Origin: Chloranthus sessilifolius | Taxonomy: Eukaryota > Streptophyta > Magnoliopsida > Chloranthales > Chloranthaceae | DNA length: 64,000 bases | Direction: 5' to 3' | Assembly (NCBI GenBank): GCA_021018995.1 | Contig: CM037590.1 | Span: 69,163,597 to 69,227,596, forward strand | Part shown: positions 37,068 through 49,600 of the stretch, one piece after another | Layout of the letters: every line of letters begins with the position of its first letter | Position numbering within the stretch: position 1 is the stretch's first letter | Translations under genes and position numbers: made by a program | The notes under the pieces: generated by a model | The model's input: only the letters and a program-made list of their open reading frames with translations | Databases searched by the model: none | What the model was told of the DNA's origin: nothing

Positions 37068-37189
37068 GACTGCTCTAGGAGATATAATTATAGTCAAATT
37101 AATATAAAAATAACTGAAAGAAAATCATTTGTTTAATTAGATGAATTTACCATTCGCTCGCCAACCACATTTTTGTGGGCGCCAACATA

Positions 37190-37480
37190 GAAAATCCATT
37201 CCGCTTTGAATCTAATGGTGGTGGAGATTGTTTTCAATTCAATCTTGCACGATGGATCTTGAGATGGTGGGCATACCATCGATCACTCCCTCTTTGATAC
37301 CATATGATATATCCCAAAAAAATGGCTCTAAAATATTGTGCCAAACATCAAAGCTCAAACTTGACTTTAGGAAACTTTTTTGGGATCTGCATCACATAAT
37401 ATAATGGTCTCAAGATTCATCATATGAAAGATTGGGTGATCAGTCTAGTCACGAGACATGTGGTTTAAAATAGAAAATAT
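37190..37480. repeat. family A-like MITE relic in unit 1
   Basis: 'gctttgaatctaatggtgg', 'ggagattgttttcaatt', 'ggatcttgagatggtggg' and 'gtctcaagattcatcatatg' parallel family A. Also present at about 49725-50000 and 62495-62775 in the other units. Confidence 0.5.
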
Positions 37481-37687
37481 AATTTTTTGTTTTACATTTT
37501 GAACCTTTATTTCTAGGTGAAATAGAGGGTAACACCCCAAAAATTTGGTGCATTAATTTTGTTAAACTTTAACCACAGTGTTAACGGTGAATCTATATTG
37601 TATCGTGCTCAAATTTAATCAATCTTATTCATGTTTCTGAGTGACCTGATTCTCGTGTGATGGATGCCACATGATGGCCAGCTCAGC

Positions 37688-37866
37688 TGACATTATCTGA
37701 GCCCTTACCAAGTTATCATCCTACTTTTTAAGTCATCCATGGCACATATTTTGATTAATCTAAGCTCATCATAATGACGGACCATCATTTGACTTAACTC
37801 CATGGTTAAAAATATCAGCCGATAATTGAAATTATCGGTCAGATATGTACTAGTTTCGGCTATCCG
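37688..37866. repeat. direct repeat DR1, right copy (unit 1)
   Basis: Matches 33729-33907. Homology ends exactly where the chromovirus LTR begins (TGCCGTTAGG at 37867). Confidence 0.85.
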
Positions 37867-40216
37867 TGCCGTTAGGATCATACTCTGGATGATCCCGGAT
37901 CGGTCACACGTGTCCGCGCATATAGCGGAAGCTAGGTGGAACACATCCGAGCAGCGGTAGTCTGAGTCAACCAATTTCTATGATAAATACACATCAACAA
38001 TATTTAAATGTAAAGAAAAACATACACATTCCCAAAAAGGAATCAAGAAGAAGCATCGGTGATGGACGTACATCACCCAAACAATGGTTCCCGATAGTGG
38101 TTCCGAAATGGAATGTGGACTAACATAAAATAAGTAAATGTAGAACTATATATGTTTATACAAAGGTGGCCACCAGGCACACAGTAATCCAAAAGATCAA
38201 AAGTACAAAATGTGCATCAATACCGTTACGGATAAAACTCGTCTCACACGTCTGTCTCCTCTCGTCCTTCGCCGCCTCGGATCCGCCGATAGTCCGGTCA
38301 CTCTGAGCTAACCTAAAAAGATTTCAGAAAGGTTACATCATAGCTCAATAGAAGAAAAACCATCTAAATGAATTGAATATGCAGATCATGCTATCTCATA
38401 TCAGAAGACAAATCCAGATCATGTACTCAAAGCAAATCAGTTAAAAGCTGGAAACCTTATGCAAGATGTCAGATGTTATGCAGATATATTATCAGAATAC
38501 TTAAAGTGTGTCTATTTAACTTAAGAAACTCCGGTAGATAGCACGGAGTAAAACAGAATGACCGATAGGAAACCCCAACCAAATCGACAATTTTGAAAGT
38601 GCAACAATGCCTCATCTATGGAGCGCTATTGTGCCGAGGATTTGAAAGCGATGCACAAGTGTGCCGTGGTTCGGATATACCGCTGGTGATCATCTGGATT
38701 AAATCATCAAATCACATACTTATATACTTCACAGATCGGATAGCAGAATTGAAAATGATTTTTTTTTTGATATACGATCGGAAGTAAATCAAAACAACAA
38801 GGATCGTGCTATGCATACATGCTTGGTAAAAGCAATCGTGGCATGAACATGAAATGAACATAAAATCATACTCAAAAGCGTTTGTTGGTTTCTCCTACCT
38901 CGAGCAGTTTATCTTCTAAGCAAATCCAAAGCTTTTTCGGACGTGTCGTGGTTTATCCTATACCATATGCACAGTACATTAAGTGTTAGGAATGTCAGAG
39001 AATTACCCGGCACAACATCCGGGGTGTCTACTTCATGAAGTCAAGACAGACCAAAAACAGGGGTGAGTGATCGATCACCACCCACTGTAGATCGATCACC
39101 ACCCACTGTAGATCGATCACCAACCTGCTTATCTCTCTCTCAACACAGTCAAGGTTGATCGATCACCACCTTGGTGATCGATCACCAACCCTCCTGTAGA
39201 TCGATCACCACCTTGGTGATCGATCACCACTGCAAGTTTCAAAAACTCCCCCCTCTGTCCACATCAATTTTTATACAGATTAATCGATCACCACCTTGGT
39301 GATCGATCACCAACTCCCTTGTAGATCGATCACCACCTTGGTGATCGATCACCACCTCGGGCCTCAACTTCTCAACTCTCTGGGGTCTCTGTTCCCCATA
39401 AGTTTATACAGATTGATCGATCACCAGTCCTTGGTGATCGATCACCAATCCTCAGTGATCGATCACCACCCTTTGGTGATCGATCACCAATGACAGCAAA
39501 GCTGTCATTAATGGAGTTCACCTTCCCTTCCATTTTTGATCTCCCTCCATTGATGGTTGTTCAATCACTATTAATACATCATAAACACACCCTTTAAACT
39601 ACTCATTTAACCCTATTTAACATACACAACTCACCTTGTTCGAGGGTTTCTTGGGTTTAATGACTCTAAGAGGGTTTTCAAACCTAGATCTCGGAGCTCC
39701 TCCTCGATCCGGATCCCGAGAAGTTCCTCATCTGGTTCAGATCAAGGTCTCTCACACCAATCTTAAACCCCAGGTAACTCAATCACTTTGGTCTAGCTAC
39801 TCTAGCTTAGAAATCCCTCATCTTCTCTCTTGCTAACCCTTTTCTTCTCTCTCAAAGGATCTCTTTCACCCTTCTTAGCACAAATCTCCAACCTATAGAG
39901 CAATTAGGGCAAGGGATGAAGGAGAAGGAGAGTGGAAGTCTCTCTCTCTTGTCTCCCTTCCTTCCTCTATAGCTACCCTCAAAACAAGATTCTGCTTTTG
40001 CCCATGGTGTCTGTTAGGAAGCATGAACATGAACACAGGTTGCTTCACTACCCTCTACACATCTAGGATCTAGATGAAATTTCACACGTGATCTCATCTC
40101 ATCACGGTGCCACATTATTTAGACTAATATAACCCTAAAGTTTTTGAATCAACCTTGGTTTCCGTGTCGGGCACGCGAATCAAAGCGATGACTTCGTGTT
40201 CAAATTTTGCGTTACA
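37867..40216 (-). mobile_element. chromovirus 3' LTR, unit 1
   Basis: On the minus strand the LTR starts TGTAACG at 40216; unit 2 shows the full TGTAACGACCCCG, typical of Del/Tekay LTRs. It directly follows the pol-tail signature (TTCGAGGACGAAAATTC, then a G-rich polypurine tract). It ends ...CCTAACGGCA at 37867, giving TG...CA ends and about 2.35 kb. The lower boundary is supported by the abrupt end of DR1 there. The LTR contains palindrome cluster 1 (39065-39490). No matching 5' LTR exists in the unit. Confidence 0.65.
39065..39490. repeat. TGATCGATCA palindrome cluster 1, unit 1
   Basis: About 15 copies of ATCGATCACC, many as the perfect 14-base palindrome GGTGATCGATCACC and others as TAGATCGATCACC. 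Neighbouring copies are often separated by 'acctt', so pairs can also fold into longer hairpins. Spacers are irregular. Unit 2 has about 18 copies (51665-52150). Confidence 0.95.
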
Positions 40217-40390
40217 TTATCCCCCTTAGAATTTTCGTCCTCGAAAATGTCTAAGAGGCGTATTCGGGGTTTTGTAGTTCTAAAACTTACGTGTTAACTA
40301 ATACGAATAATTGGTCTATGTGTCATGCAGGTAATTAAAACACTTACGAGTTATATATATCGTGCATGAAAATGAAAGTATTAACAGAAT

Positions 40391-41805
40391 TTATGAGGCA
40401 TGCAATGAATATAAATAGAATGTACACATACAAATAACTACTAGGTATGATAGCATGGTAATACCTGCAGGGACATTGGATGGGCCGGCGTCATCAGCGT
40501 CATGGGACGTTGTCGGCGGTGAATGATAGTCGCGCGGATCCACCTTGCGGCAGCGGGCGCGATCATCGGCGTGGGACGTCGTGGCATAAAGGTGCCGCAT
40601 GACTAGCTCATGCATACGCTGCGTGATAGTCCGAACGACGATGCATCTGCTCGAACGCCTCAACGCCATCCACTCTCGTGGATGCGGCGTTGCTCTCCAC
40701 CAACTCGCTAAGCATCGCAGTGACGTCGTCGGAGGAAGACGGTGGGGGAGGGGGTGGTGCGTGACGAACTGATCGACGGGGTGGAACAGGGGCTGGTCGG
40801 ACAGATGGCTCTGGCTGGGGTGGTAGGTCCTGTGGTGTCTCGCCCTCTGTAGTCGCGCGATCAGTCATCGAACCCTCTCTACATGCCAGGGAACGCTCAC
40901 CGCCTCCTCCTCCTCATCGAAGACGCTTAACCAACAGTTGTAGCTCTTTCCATTCTTCGATGAAAGACCATAGTGTTGTTTGTCAAACGAGGTTCCCTGG
41001 GAGCCAAAACGTAGGCCTCGCGTGGGCAAATATACATCTTCACGAGCTTGGTGACGAGGCGTGCATAGGGGATCTGTTCTTCGCTCGGATCGCCCTTCTC
41101 GACATGACATCGTGTCATTGGCATTTATGATGCCATCAATGACCAGATCGCCATAGAGAACCAACGGTTCTCATAGGCGAAGAATAGTGCTATTGCACTA
41201 CTCGGTCCGTGAGGACTTGTGCGAGAAAGGGTTGAGGGCACACTTGATGTAGGTATCAAGCATCCACAACCGGCCGGTGGTTGGGCCCTAGAAATGGATT
41301 GGCCCCGTGTTGGCCTTGGGTCATCTTGGCGACCACATCGGCATAGGGTACCTCCTTGACGTCATTTTGAGGCTCGAGGCCATCGGTCTCGAGTGCACGC
41401 ATTGAACGAGCATTGAAATGGTTAAATTTATACTCAAGGCCATCGATGGTGGTGGCGAGTCGATGGCGACTATCACCCCATTTGAGGTTTTGAAAGAAAA
41501 AGCCTGTCGTGGGCAATAATGGTCATGGAAGGGCGAGCAAGGGTTTAAGCCCTAGCTTTTGTATGTATCCCTTAGCCCAAACCATTTGGTCGGTCCTCAT
41601 AGAGCGAGGACACAAAACGCATTCGGTAAGAAGGTTTGGAAGCCCACCACGGGTTGGGGACTTCACGCTCAATAGTGGTGCGGATCTTGAGGAAGCGGGT
41701 AGAGGTCGATGCGGTGCCATGGGTGGCAGTGGGAGATTTGGAATGGAAGATGCAGTCTGAGCAGGATGTGGGTACCTTCGAAGGATTCTTCGTGCGTGGT
41801 CCCAT
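40391..41805 (-). pseudogene. extra retrotransposon ORF ('putative plant transposon protein'-like), unit 1
   Basis: Begins at the ATG at 41805 (MGPRTKNPSKVPTS) and continues, through frame breaks, over NPWWASKPSYRMRFVSSLYE, FFFQNLKWGDSRHRLATTID, GLEYKFNHFNARSM, DVVAKMTQGQHG and DLVIDGIINANDTM to a C-terminal Arg/Pro-rich and coiled-coil part. The same protein is readable almost without interruption in unit 2. Frame breaks here coincide with CNG sites where unit 2 differs. Confidence 0.6.
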
Positions 41806-42014
41806 GGTATAGATTTGGGTTAAAATGCGAAAGGAATCAAAGATCAAGGAAATGGAAGATTTACGGTGAATGAGGCGACACTCAAATCGAGCCGGGAATG
41901 AACGAAATAGCCGAGAATAGTCGGAAAATGGTTGGGGAAGGTCGAAACCGCAAGCCCTTTGGTCTCTTGCTTGTGATGTTGCAAATGACCTTTCAACTCC
42001 CCTCTTATAACCGC

Positions 42015-42195
42015 GCCATTGGTGATCGATCCAGTGATCGATCACGAGGAATCTTTAAGTCCCAAACCGACTCATTGATCGATCACCAAGTTGGTGTAGA
42101 TCGATCACGAAGTCTCTTGTAGATCGATCACCACTTGGTGTAGATCAATCACGGCTTGGTGATCGATCACCACTTGTGTAGATCGATCACGGTTG
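42015..42195. repeat. TGATCGATCA palindrome cluster 2, unit 1
   Basis: About 8 copies of GATCGATCAC[CG] with irregular spacers, between the extra ORF and the end of pol. Confidence 0.9.
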
Positions 42196-42329
42196 TGAAC
42201 ACCACATTTCATCCGGTCAATCTCCCTAATATTGACGGTCCGGATTTTGAGACTCTTGATTCATACACGCCATCTGAGTGTTCCAAAAAGAGAAATTCAT
42301 CAAGCATATGCTCACACACCAATTTATAA

Positions 42330-45300
42330 TTATGGCAACGAATTCCTAGATGAAGTACTGAGACTTACCTTTCTCATCAGGTGAACAGATGCGGATACTG
42401 TTAACGGATTTCGGTTGCTCTCTCCCAAGTAGCTTAATGGATTTCTCCACTTGACTAGTACCAGCGGGATTAATTTAGTCCGCAGGACTTGATGTCGACG
42501 ATCCAAAATAGCAATCGGTTCCTCAATCGTCGTCATATCCTCCTGAAGCTCTATCGGTTGGAAATCCAAGACGTGAGTCGGATCACAGATTTAATGGCGC
42601 AAAGATGGATACGTGGAATACGTTATGCATGCTTGCTAATCATGGTAAGGCGATCCGATATGCTACCTCGCCAACTCGTCCAAGTACTTCAAATGGTCCA
42701 ATGTATCGAGGACTTAGCTTTCGCGTTTCCCAAAACGCATGACGCCCTTGATTGGCAATTTTCACAAACACCTTGTCTCCAACGAAAACAAGGGTCAATT
42801 CCTTCGTAGTTTAATTTTAACCATGGTCATATCATTAATGTAATTGATTATACGAAATTCCACTTGTGTTCGGTGAAGATCGGCGCATAGCTCTTTTGGC
42901 GACTTTGGGCCATTTTCAACCTTTCACGTATTACTCTAACTGTTTCAGTAGTACTATCCACCATTTCTGGTCCCAAGACAAGCTTCTCGCCGATTTCTTC
43001 CCAGTTCAATGGAGATTTGCATCGACGTCCATATAAGGCTTCATAAGGTGCCATCCCAATGCTCGACTGATAGCTGTTATTGTACGCGAACTCGTCGTCG
43101 AGGTAAGTGTTGATCCCATGAGCCATGAAAGTCTAACATACATGCTCGCAACATATCCTCTATTATCTCGTTCACTCTCTCACCGCCCATCTGCGAGGAT
43201 GAAACGCCGAAATTTGAACTCCAATTTTGTACCCATGCCTTCTTGGAACCGTCGCCAAACCTGCGACGTACAGGGGATCTCTATCACACACGATACTGAC
43301 AGGTATTCCATGTAATCGAACTATTTCTTTCAAATATAACTCGGCTAGTTTATTGGCTGTGATTGTAGTCCGATATGGTAGAAAGTGTGCGGATTTCGTC
43401 AAACGATCAACAATAACCCAAATTGCATTGTTCTTTCTCAGTGTACTCGGTAATCCTAAAATAAAGTCCATAGAAATGGCTTCCCATTTCCACTCTGGTA
43501 CTGGCAAGGGTTGTAACAAACCTGCAGGATTCCGATGATCTACTTTCACCTGTTGGCAGACCAAACACCGAGAAACATACTCCGCCACATCCTTCTTTAA
43601 TCCTCTCCACCAGAAACTTCGTTTGAGATCTTGGTACATCTTGGTGCTACCCGGATGTATAGCATACGTAGATTTATGCGCTTCTTCCAAAATTGTGTCT
43701 TTTAGATCTTTGGTATCCGGTATGCACGTCCGATCTCGAAATAGCAAGGTGCCATCATCCTTAATAGAAAAATCAGGCCTTATCCCATTGATCACATCTC
43801 TTCTGATTGTCATAAGCTCGTCATCGACCATTTGGAGCTTACGTATATTATCAAACAATGTGGGCCGTATCACAATGGTGGCCATCAAAGAACCTGAACC
43901 CTTAACATCAATCAACGATCACATAAGGCCGTCTTCCAAGAATGCCACCTTTGCACTCTGGTGATCAAATGTGCCAACTGAGCTGAAGTCTTCCTGCTCA
44001 AAGCATCCGCGACCACATTGGCTTTTCCAGGGTGGTACTGGATGGAACAATCGTAGTCTTTTAAGAACTCCATCCACCTGCGCTGTCGCATGTTCAAGTC
44101 CTTTTGTGTAAACAAGTACTTTAGGCTTTTGTGGTCGGTGTAGATGTCAAATGTCTCACCGTATAAGTAGTGCCTCCAAATTTTGAGCAAAGATCACTGC
44201 TAACTCCAAGTCATGAGTCGGGTAATTCTTCTCATGTTCCTTCATTGTCTAGAGCCATATCGATAACCTTCTTGTCTTTGGTTGAGGACACAACCTACCC
44301 CACTATACGATGCGTCCATGTAGATAGCAAAGCCTCCTCGCCGGAAAGGTATAGCTAGCATCAGTCAGAGTTAGACGCGTCTTTAATTCTGGAACCTCTT
44401 CTCGCATTGTTCCGTCCAATCAAACTTAGCGCTTTTCTTTGTGAGCTGAGTAAGCGGACTCGATAGTTTAGAGAATCCTTCTACAAACCGCCTGTAGTAC
44501 CCTGCCAAACCAAGAAAACTACGGACCTCTGTCACTGTCTTAGGTTGTTCCCAATTCACAACCGCCTCGATCTTTGTGGGATCTACCGTTATACCTTTTG
44601 CGGAGACGATGTAAGAAACTCACTTGGCTCAACCAAAACTCGCACTTGCCGAGCTTTGCGTATAATTTGTGTTCTCTAAGGGTCCGCAAAACCACATGTA
44701 GATGTTCTTCGTGTTCCTCCCTTGTCTTGGAATAGACAAGGATGTCGTCTACGAAAACAACCACCGACTTGTCTAAGTGTGGTTTAAATATACGATTCAT
44801 CAGGTCCATAAATGATGCGGGTGCGTTCGTCAATCCAAATGGCATAACCAAGAACTCATAGTGCCCATATCTGGTTCTGAACGCCGTCTTCTCCACATCT
44901 TCAGTCTTGACCCTTAATTGATGGTAACCTGATCTCAAGTCGATCTTCGTAAAGAACCTCGCTCCTTGCAATTGATCAAATAGATCGTCGATCCTAGGAA
45001 GAGGGTAACGATTCTTAATCGTCAACTTATTCAACTGCCGATAATCAATGCATAAGCGCATTGAACCGTCCTTCTTTCTGACAAACAACACCGGTGCTCC
45101 CCAAGGAGACACACTTGGCCGGATAAATCCTTTGTCAAGCAGTTCTTGCAGTTGCTCTTTCAACTCTTGCAATTCTGTTGGAGCCATCCGATACGGAGCC
45201 TTAGATACTGGTTCTGTGCCTGGAGCCAAATTGATTGCAAACTCAACCTCTCTAACTGGTGGTAATCCAGGCAATTCTTCCGGAAATACATCGGGATACT

Positions 45301-45804
45301 CACACACGATGTGAATATCGGATAGCACATTGGTTACTTCCCGTTGTTCTTGTAGAAAAGCCACATATCCGCTGCATCCATTCTTCATCATCTTTTCCGC
45401 CCGAATCACGGATATCAACGGAGCCACCTTAGATTTTTCCCCAAGGAATCTAAATGATCGTTGCTTAGGTGGACGAAAAACCACTATCTTCCGAAGGCAA
45501 TCCACACTTGCGCGGTACGCGGATAGCCAGTCCATTCCCATAATGACATCAAATCCCTTCTATCTAACAAAATCAAATCTGCTTGTGCCTCATTTTCTTC
45601 CACTGCCACTATCACTGACTTGCACACGGTGAGTGCGTTCACAGTATCACCCGTGGGAACTGACACCGCCAAAATAAAGTCTAATTGTTCTGGAGTGGCA
45701 CCTAATTTCGTCGTAAATTGAGGTCGTATGAAAGAGTGCGTGAGCCCGGATCTATCAAGGCTCAGCGCCGTAAAGCAAATGTCGCAACTCCTACACAAAT
45801 TCAA
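42330..45804 (-). pseudogene. pol: Ty3/gypsy chromovirus pol (Tekay/Del-like), unit 1
   Basis: Minus-strand order from 45804: protease region (THSFIRPQFTTKLG, its DPG box garbled here), reverse transcriptase (45541-44540) with [36 protein letters not shown] and catalytic [14 protein letters not shown], RNase H ([35 protein letters not shown]), integrase (43915-42848) with the zinc-binding H-H-C-C block ending [11 protein letters not shown]-region words [18 protein letters not shown] and FAYNNSYQSS, then the chromodomain-like tail FQPIELQEDMTT...LVKWRN. This domain order (PR-RT-RH-IN-chromodomain) is that of chromoviruses, and the integrase phrase [20 protein letters not shown] is Tekay/Del style. 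Gag is absent. Several frameshifts break the frame; most lie where the units disagree. Confidence 0.9.
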
Positions 45805-46995
45805 TTCACCTATACGCCAAGTCCAGTGTTACTTCAAACGTTTAAAATACGCATGCATACATATATTATTTGCATCATAATTACTCAATAAATTTCTATA
45901 TTTTTCAAAATTCTTAATTCATTATATCAATAAACCACATTCATTGAATTTCAATTCATACCTTGGATGACATCATTCGATGTCAGAGCATCAGTTTAAG
46001 GATTACCAATTACCGTGATCTTAAGCTATAATGGTGTAAGGTCATTTAAACTCTATTTTAGTGTTTAAATCGCATCGTCAAGAGTCAAATCCTTTCAAAT
46101 TAATCGACAAATTTGAAAACCTAATCACCAAGTTGGTGATTGGATCATCAACCTTTATCTTGTACATCATCACCACTTTAGTGCCAATGGCTCACATCAC
46201 CATCCTATATATCAGACTAATCATTAGATCACAAAAACTAATCATGCACCGTATGATTAAGAGCCTAAAAGCAACAATAACAAAATGAACGGCTACAATG
46301 ACATTATCGCCCTTACCAAGTTATCATCCTACTTTTTAAGTCATCCATGGCACATATTTTGATTAATCTAAGTCATGTCCATACTGACGGACCATCATTT
46401 GACTTAACTCCATGGTTAAAATATCACCGATAATTGAAATTATCGGTCGATATGTACTAGTTTCGCTATCCCAAAACAAAAACCCAAAATTTTGGCCCAA
46501 ATGCACCACCCTTCAAATTATCACCAATATGTACGAGTTTCAAATTAAGCTCCAAACCAAAACCCAAAAATTTTGCCAAAATCCAACCTTTGGATAATTT
46601 GAAATTATGAACACCTCCAAAATACCAATTTTTCAAAAATATAAAATAAAAAATCAAACAAATCTTCAAATTGGGAAAATTTGAACCATCGATATGCCAT
46701 GATTGATGGGTTTGAATTATCAAATGGTCATGGTTTTTTGAGTTCAATTCAAACGATAACAAAGCATTGGAAGGTAACTTTCAATGGTCAAAATTGTGTT
46801 CCACGTCTAACGAAAAATAGGATGTTGAGATTGTTAGACAATGAACAACATAAATATCTACCCTCCTACAAATTTGCACATAAAATATTCAAGTGCTCAA
46901 TGATTACATTTAAAGTTGCATACCAACTGTTTGACAAAATGCGTAAACCAAAAGTTCACTATAAACAAATGAAACCACCCAAACCCAAATCGCGA

Positions 46996-47670
46996 TCAAT
47001 CATCGAACCAGAGATCCAAACCCTCCCACCCTCTAACGGTGGAATCCAAATCATCGACTTCCAAAACATCGGGCATCATAATCTTCTCAATAATAATTTG
47101 AGCAATCCGATCACCACGCTTCACTACAAAATCCGAATCCGAATGGTTGAACAATATAACGCCTCTGATTGCCTCTAATCGATCGATCACACCCTACGTC
47201 GATCGATCGAATGCTTCCAAGCCAAACGAGCGAACGCATAAATCAAACTAGCAAAATGAAAGACTCCATTTGTTTGGAAATCAATTGTGAAGAGAGTTTC
47301 ATCATGCGTTCTACCTATTCGACCATATGTTCCTTCAGAATGGCGATGCTTAAATCGGTTGATGAGAGCTTTGCCTCGAAAGGAACGATCGTAGCGTTGC
47401 ACTAAAAAAAAAACCAAAAGACAAGGGATTTGAAGAAATCAATGAAAGCCGCTTAGGGTAGGAGAAGATTTTCTGTTTTTAATTACCGAGAGATCGTAAC
47501 GCAGAGAGAGACGAACCTCTGGAAGGCAAACAGCGTTTTACGAGAGCTTTTTACTCGAGAAGAGGTGAAATGGGAGTTGGGGCTCTTTATAAATTCCGCT
47601 TTGGTGGGTTTTTTCAAGCTTTGGGAAGGGTTCTTGGATTTGTGGTTTGTTGTTCTTGTTGGGGGGCCAT
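46996..47670 (-). CDS. DUT: dUTPase, unit 2 copy
   Basis: Same three-exon layout as unit 1, starting at the ATG at 47670. Exon 3 is the best preserved of the array: [20 protein letters not shown] is followed by [20 protein letters not shown] and STVRG, with a stop at 46996-46998. That covers motif 4 and the approach to motif 5. The motif 5 glycines are out of frame at the very end (WEGLDLW instead of the family's G.GGFGSTG). In exon 2, [19 protein letters not shown] shows a 2-base loss compensated nine codons later. In exon 1 the first part lacks a few bases where unit 1 reads 'cagggctgg'. Confidence 0.85.
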
Positions 47671-48590
47671 TTTATTTTGGTTTGACCGGGAGAGAGGAGG
47701 AGAAAGTAGTTTGGTTTGGATTTTGAAAGGAGTCAAGTGGTGAGTTTTATAAGTAGCGCCATTTTTTGATGGTGTTTTGAAAAATTACATGCAAACTTAC
47801 CCGCCACATTTGACGAGTTCCTCTTAGTTATTCAAACGGTTTGGTGCTTAGTTAATGAAGCGGGCTTTGTTTTTTTTTTTTTTATCATATGGAGAACCAA
47901 ACCCCTCGCTCTCTCTCTCTCTCTCTCTCCGTTCTTATAGAAAGTGGTGATTGCTTTTCTTGGACGGGTCGGGTTGGGTCGAATGACCCAAGTTTTAACC
48001 GTGTCAGGCAGATAAACCGGCATATACCCTTTACCTGGCCGGCAGCAAAATTTTTGGCCCACAAGTATTACCCTAGTGCTCGAGTCACTTTCACTTGGGG
48101 CTGCAAATAGGTAGTCAGGTCCAAATGAAAGCGGGTCAAGGGTGATTGGACTTGTTTTAGGTAAAGTTAAGGTCCAAATGAAAGAAACTTGGACCCATTT
48201 TAGGTAGGGGTCCAAGTTCGAGTCACCTGTTGAAACTTGGGCCAGTTTGAGTCGGGTCTAAGTTGAGTTTGGATTCGGGTCGGGTCTAATGTTAGTATGT
48301 TTATTCTACTAATGAAGGGATATCACCGTCAATCAGTCGGTGGGGCCAAAATTTTGGCATGGGAAATTGGCATTTCGACTTGACCAACAAAGTTAAGGGT
48401 ATATGCATGACCGACTCAATGCCCGATGCCCAACCCGACCTAACAACTCCTATTTTCTTTGTTTTATAGATAACATATTGGGTAGGGTCGATCGACCAAG
48501 TGACTCGACAACTCAACACACGAAGGTGCTGACCTTCTAAAAACTCGGATCGAGTACGTCAGGTATTAGGTCAACCCGATATGTTGACTG

Positions 48591-49600
48591 TGTTGGATAT
48601 TTAACAAAATAAATATTTATTATTATTAATTTAATAATATTTTATTATTAATTTATTTATTAGTTGCTTATCTTTAAATGGTTCCTTATATTCATTGGTT
48701 CTATGAATAAAAGATGTTGTCAATACTTGAACTTTCAACGTGTAAGTCAAAATGACTTGAATTTTAAATTAATATTAGAGGAAAACTTTTCTCACCATAA
48801 GTTTAAAAGTGTTGTAAATGTTTTGTCTCACCTCACTATTTTATAAGAAATATTCATGACTTATATATAGAAACTTATCTTCTATATTGTTTGGTTTGAT
48901 GAGAAGAACATAGCTCATAGCAGCGGTTCGCCGCCAGGCACACTCGCGCGTGTGCGATGTGCGAATGACGTAATTGGCGCTTTTAAGGCGCACTTTGCAC
49001 TTGTTGACCGAGCACTAATTGTCTTCACACATGTGCACCAAGCAGTTTCCGACCGTTCATGGAAACGGTCGGATTCCAGATTAAAACAAACAGATAGGAT
49101 TTCGAATTTGGACAAGCCAGTTAATAACTGTTGAACACCAAAAGTTGTAGTTGTTCGAGTGTGACCGTTAGATCCTTGCAACCGTTGATCGGATCGATCA
49201 TGACCCTCGATTGCAAACAACCGACATACACAACTGCCCCTGAAAAAGTGCTCAGAAAGTTATAAATAGACTGAAAATGTGTTCAGAAAGTTATAAATAG
49301 AGGTCAGAGGAGAGATTTTAATTCACTTGTAATTTTCAAATCCTACATTAAAGCCCTGAGAATTTGTGTGCCAACTAGAGTATTCTATGTCTTCGTTTCG
49401 TTGGGTCCCACACTACAGTGTAACATTGTGTGTAGCAGATCAGTGTTTCACCGATACTTCACTGTATCCTGGAGGCGAATTTGTCGTTATCCCGTTGCAT
49501 ATAGGGGCAAATATTGTCTTAAAGATAATGATATAATCGTGCCTTGAAACTATTATTTTTCCGATCTATTTTCTGTCAATATTTGTGTAATCCACCAACA
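48591..49600 (+). mobile_element. solo LTR, Copia-like, unit 2
   Basis: Same TGTTGG...CCAACA ends and GACTG duplications (48586-48590, 49601-49605) as unit 1; 1010 bp. Identical flanks show that the LTR was present before the duplication. Confidence 0.85.

Larger units (their letters stand above)
33422..45989. repeat. tandem unit 1 (12.57 kb)
   Basis: Starts at 'atcagtttaaggattacc' and runs to 'gatgtcagagc', where the same start word begins again. Contains MITE tail, dUTPase gene, solo Copia-like LTR, chromovirus 3' LTR, extra ORF and pol in that order. Near-identical, collinear copies follow directly at 45990 and 58741. Confidence 0.95.

Noticed and set aside
39065-39490. CRISPR-like regular repeats
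   Set aside because: Spacers are irregular and partly repeated, repeats are strict palindromes of 10-14 bases, and the context is a plant retrotransposon.
39296-39493. Open frames rich in VIDH repeats, also at 51913-52152
   Set aside because: They arise from the palindrome, which reads open on both strands; no start context or conservation beyond the DNA motif.
43227-43964. Plus-strand frames over pol, with equivalents in unit 2
   Set aside because: Shadows of the integrase coding strand.
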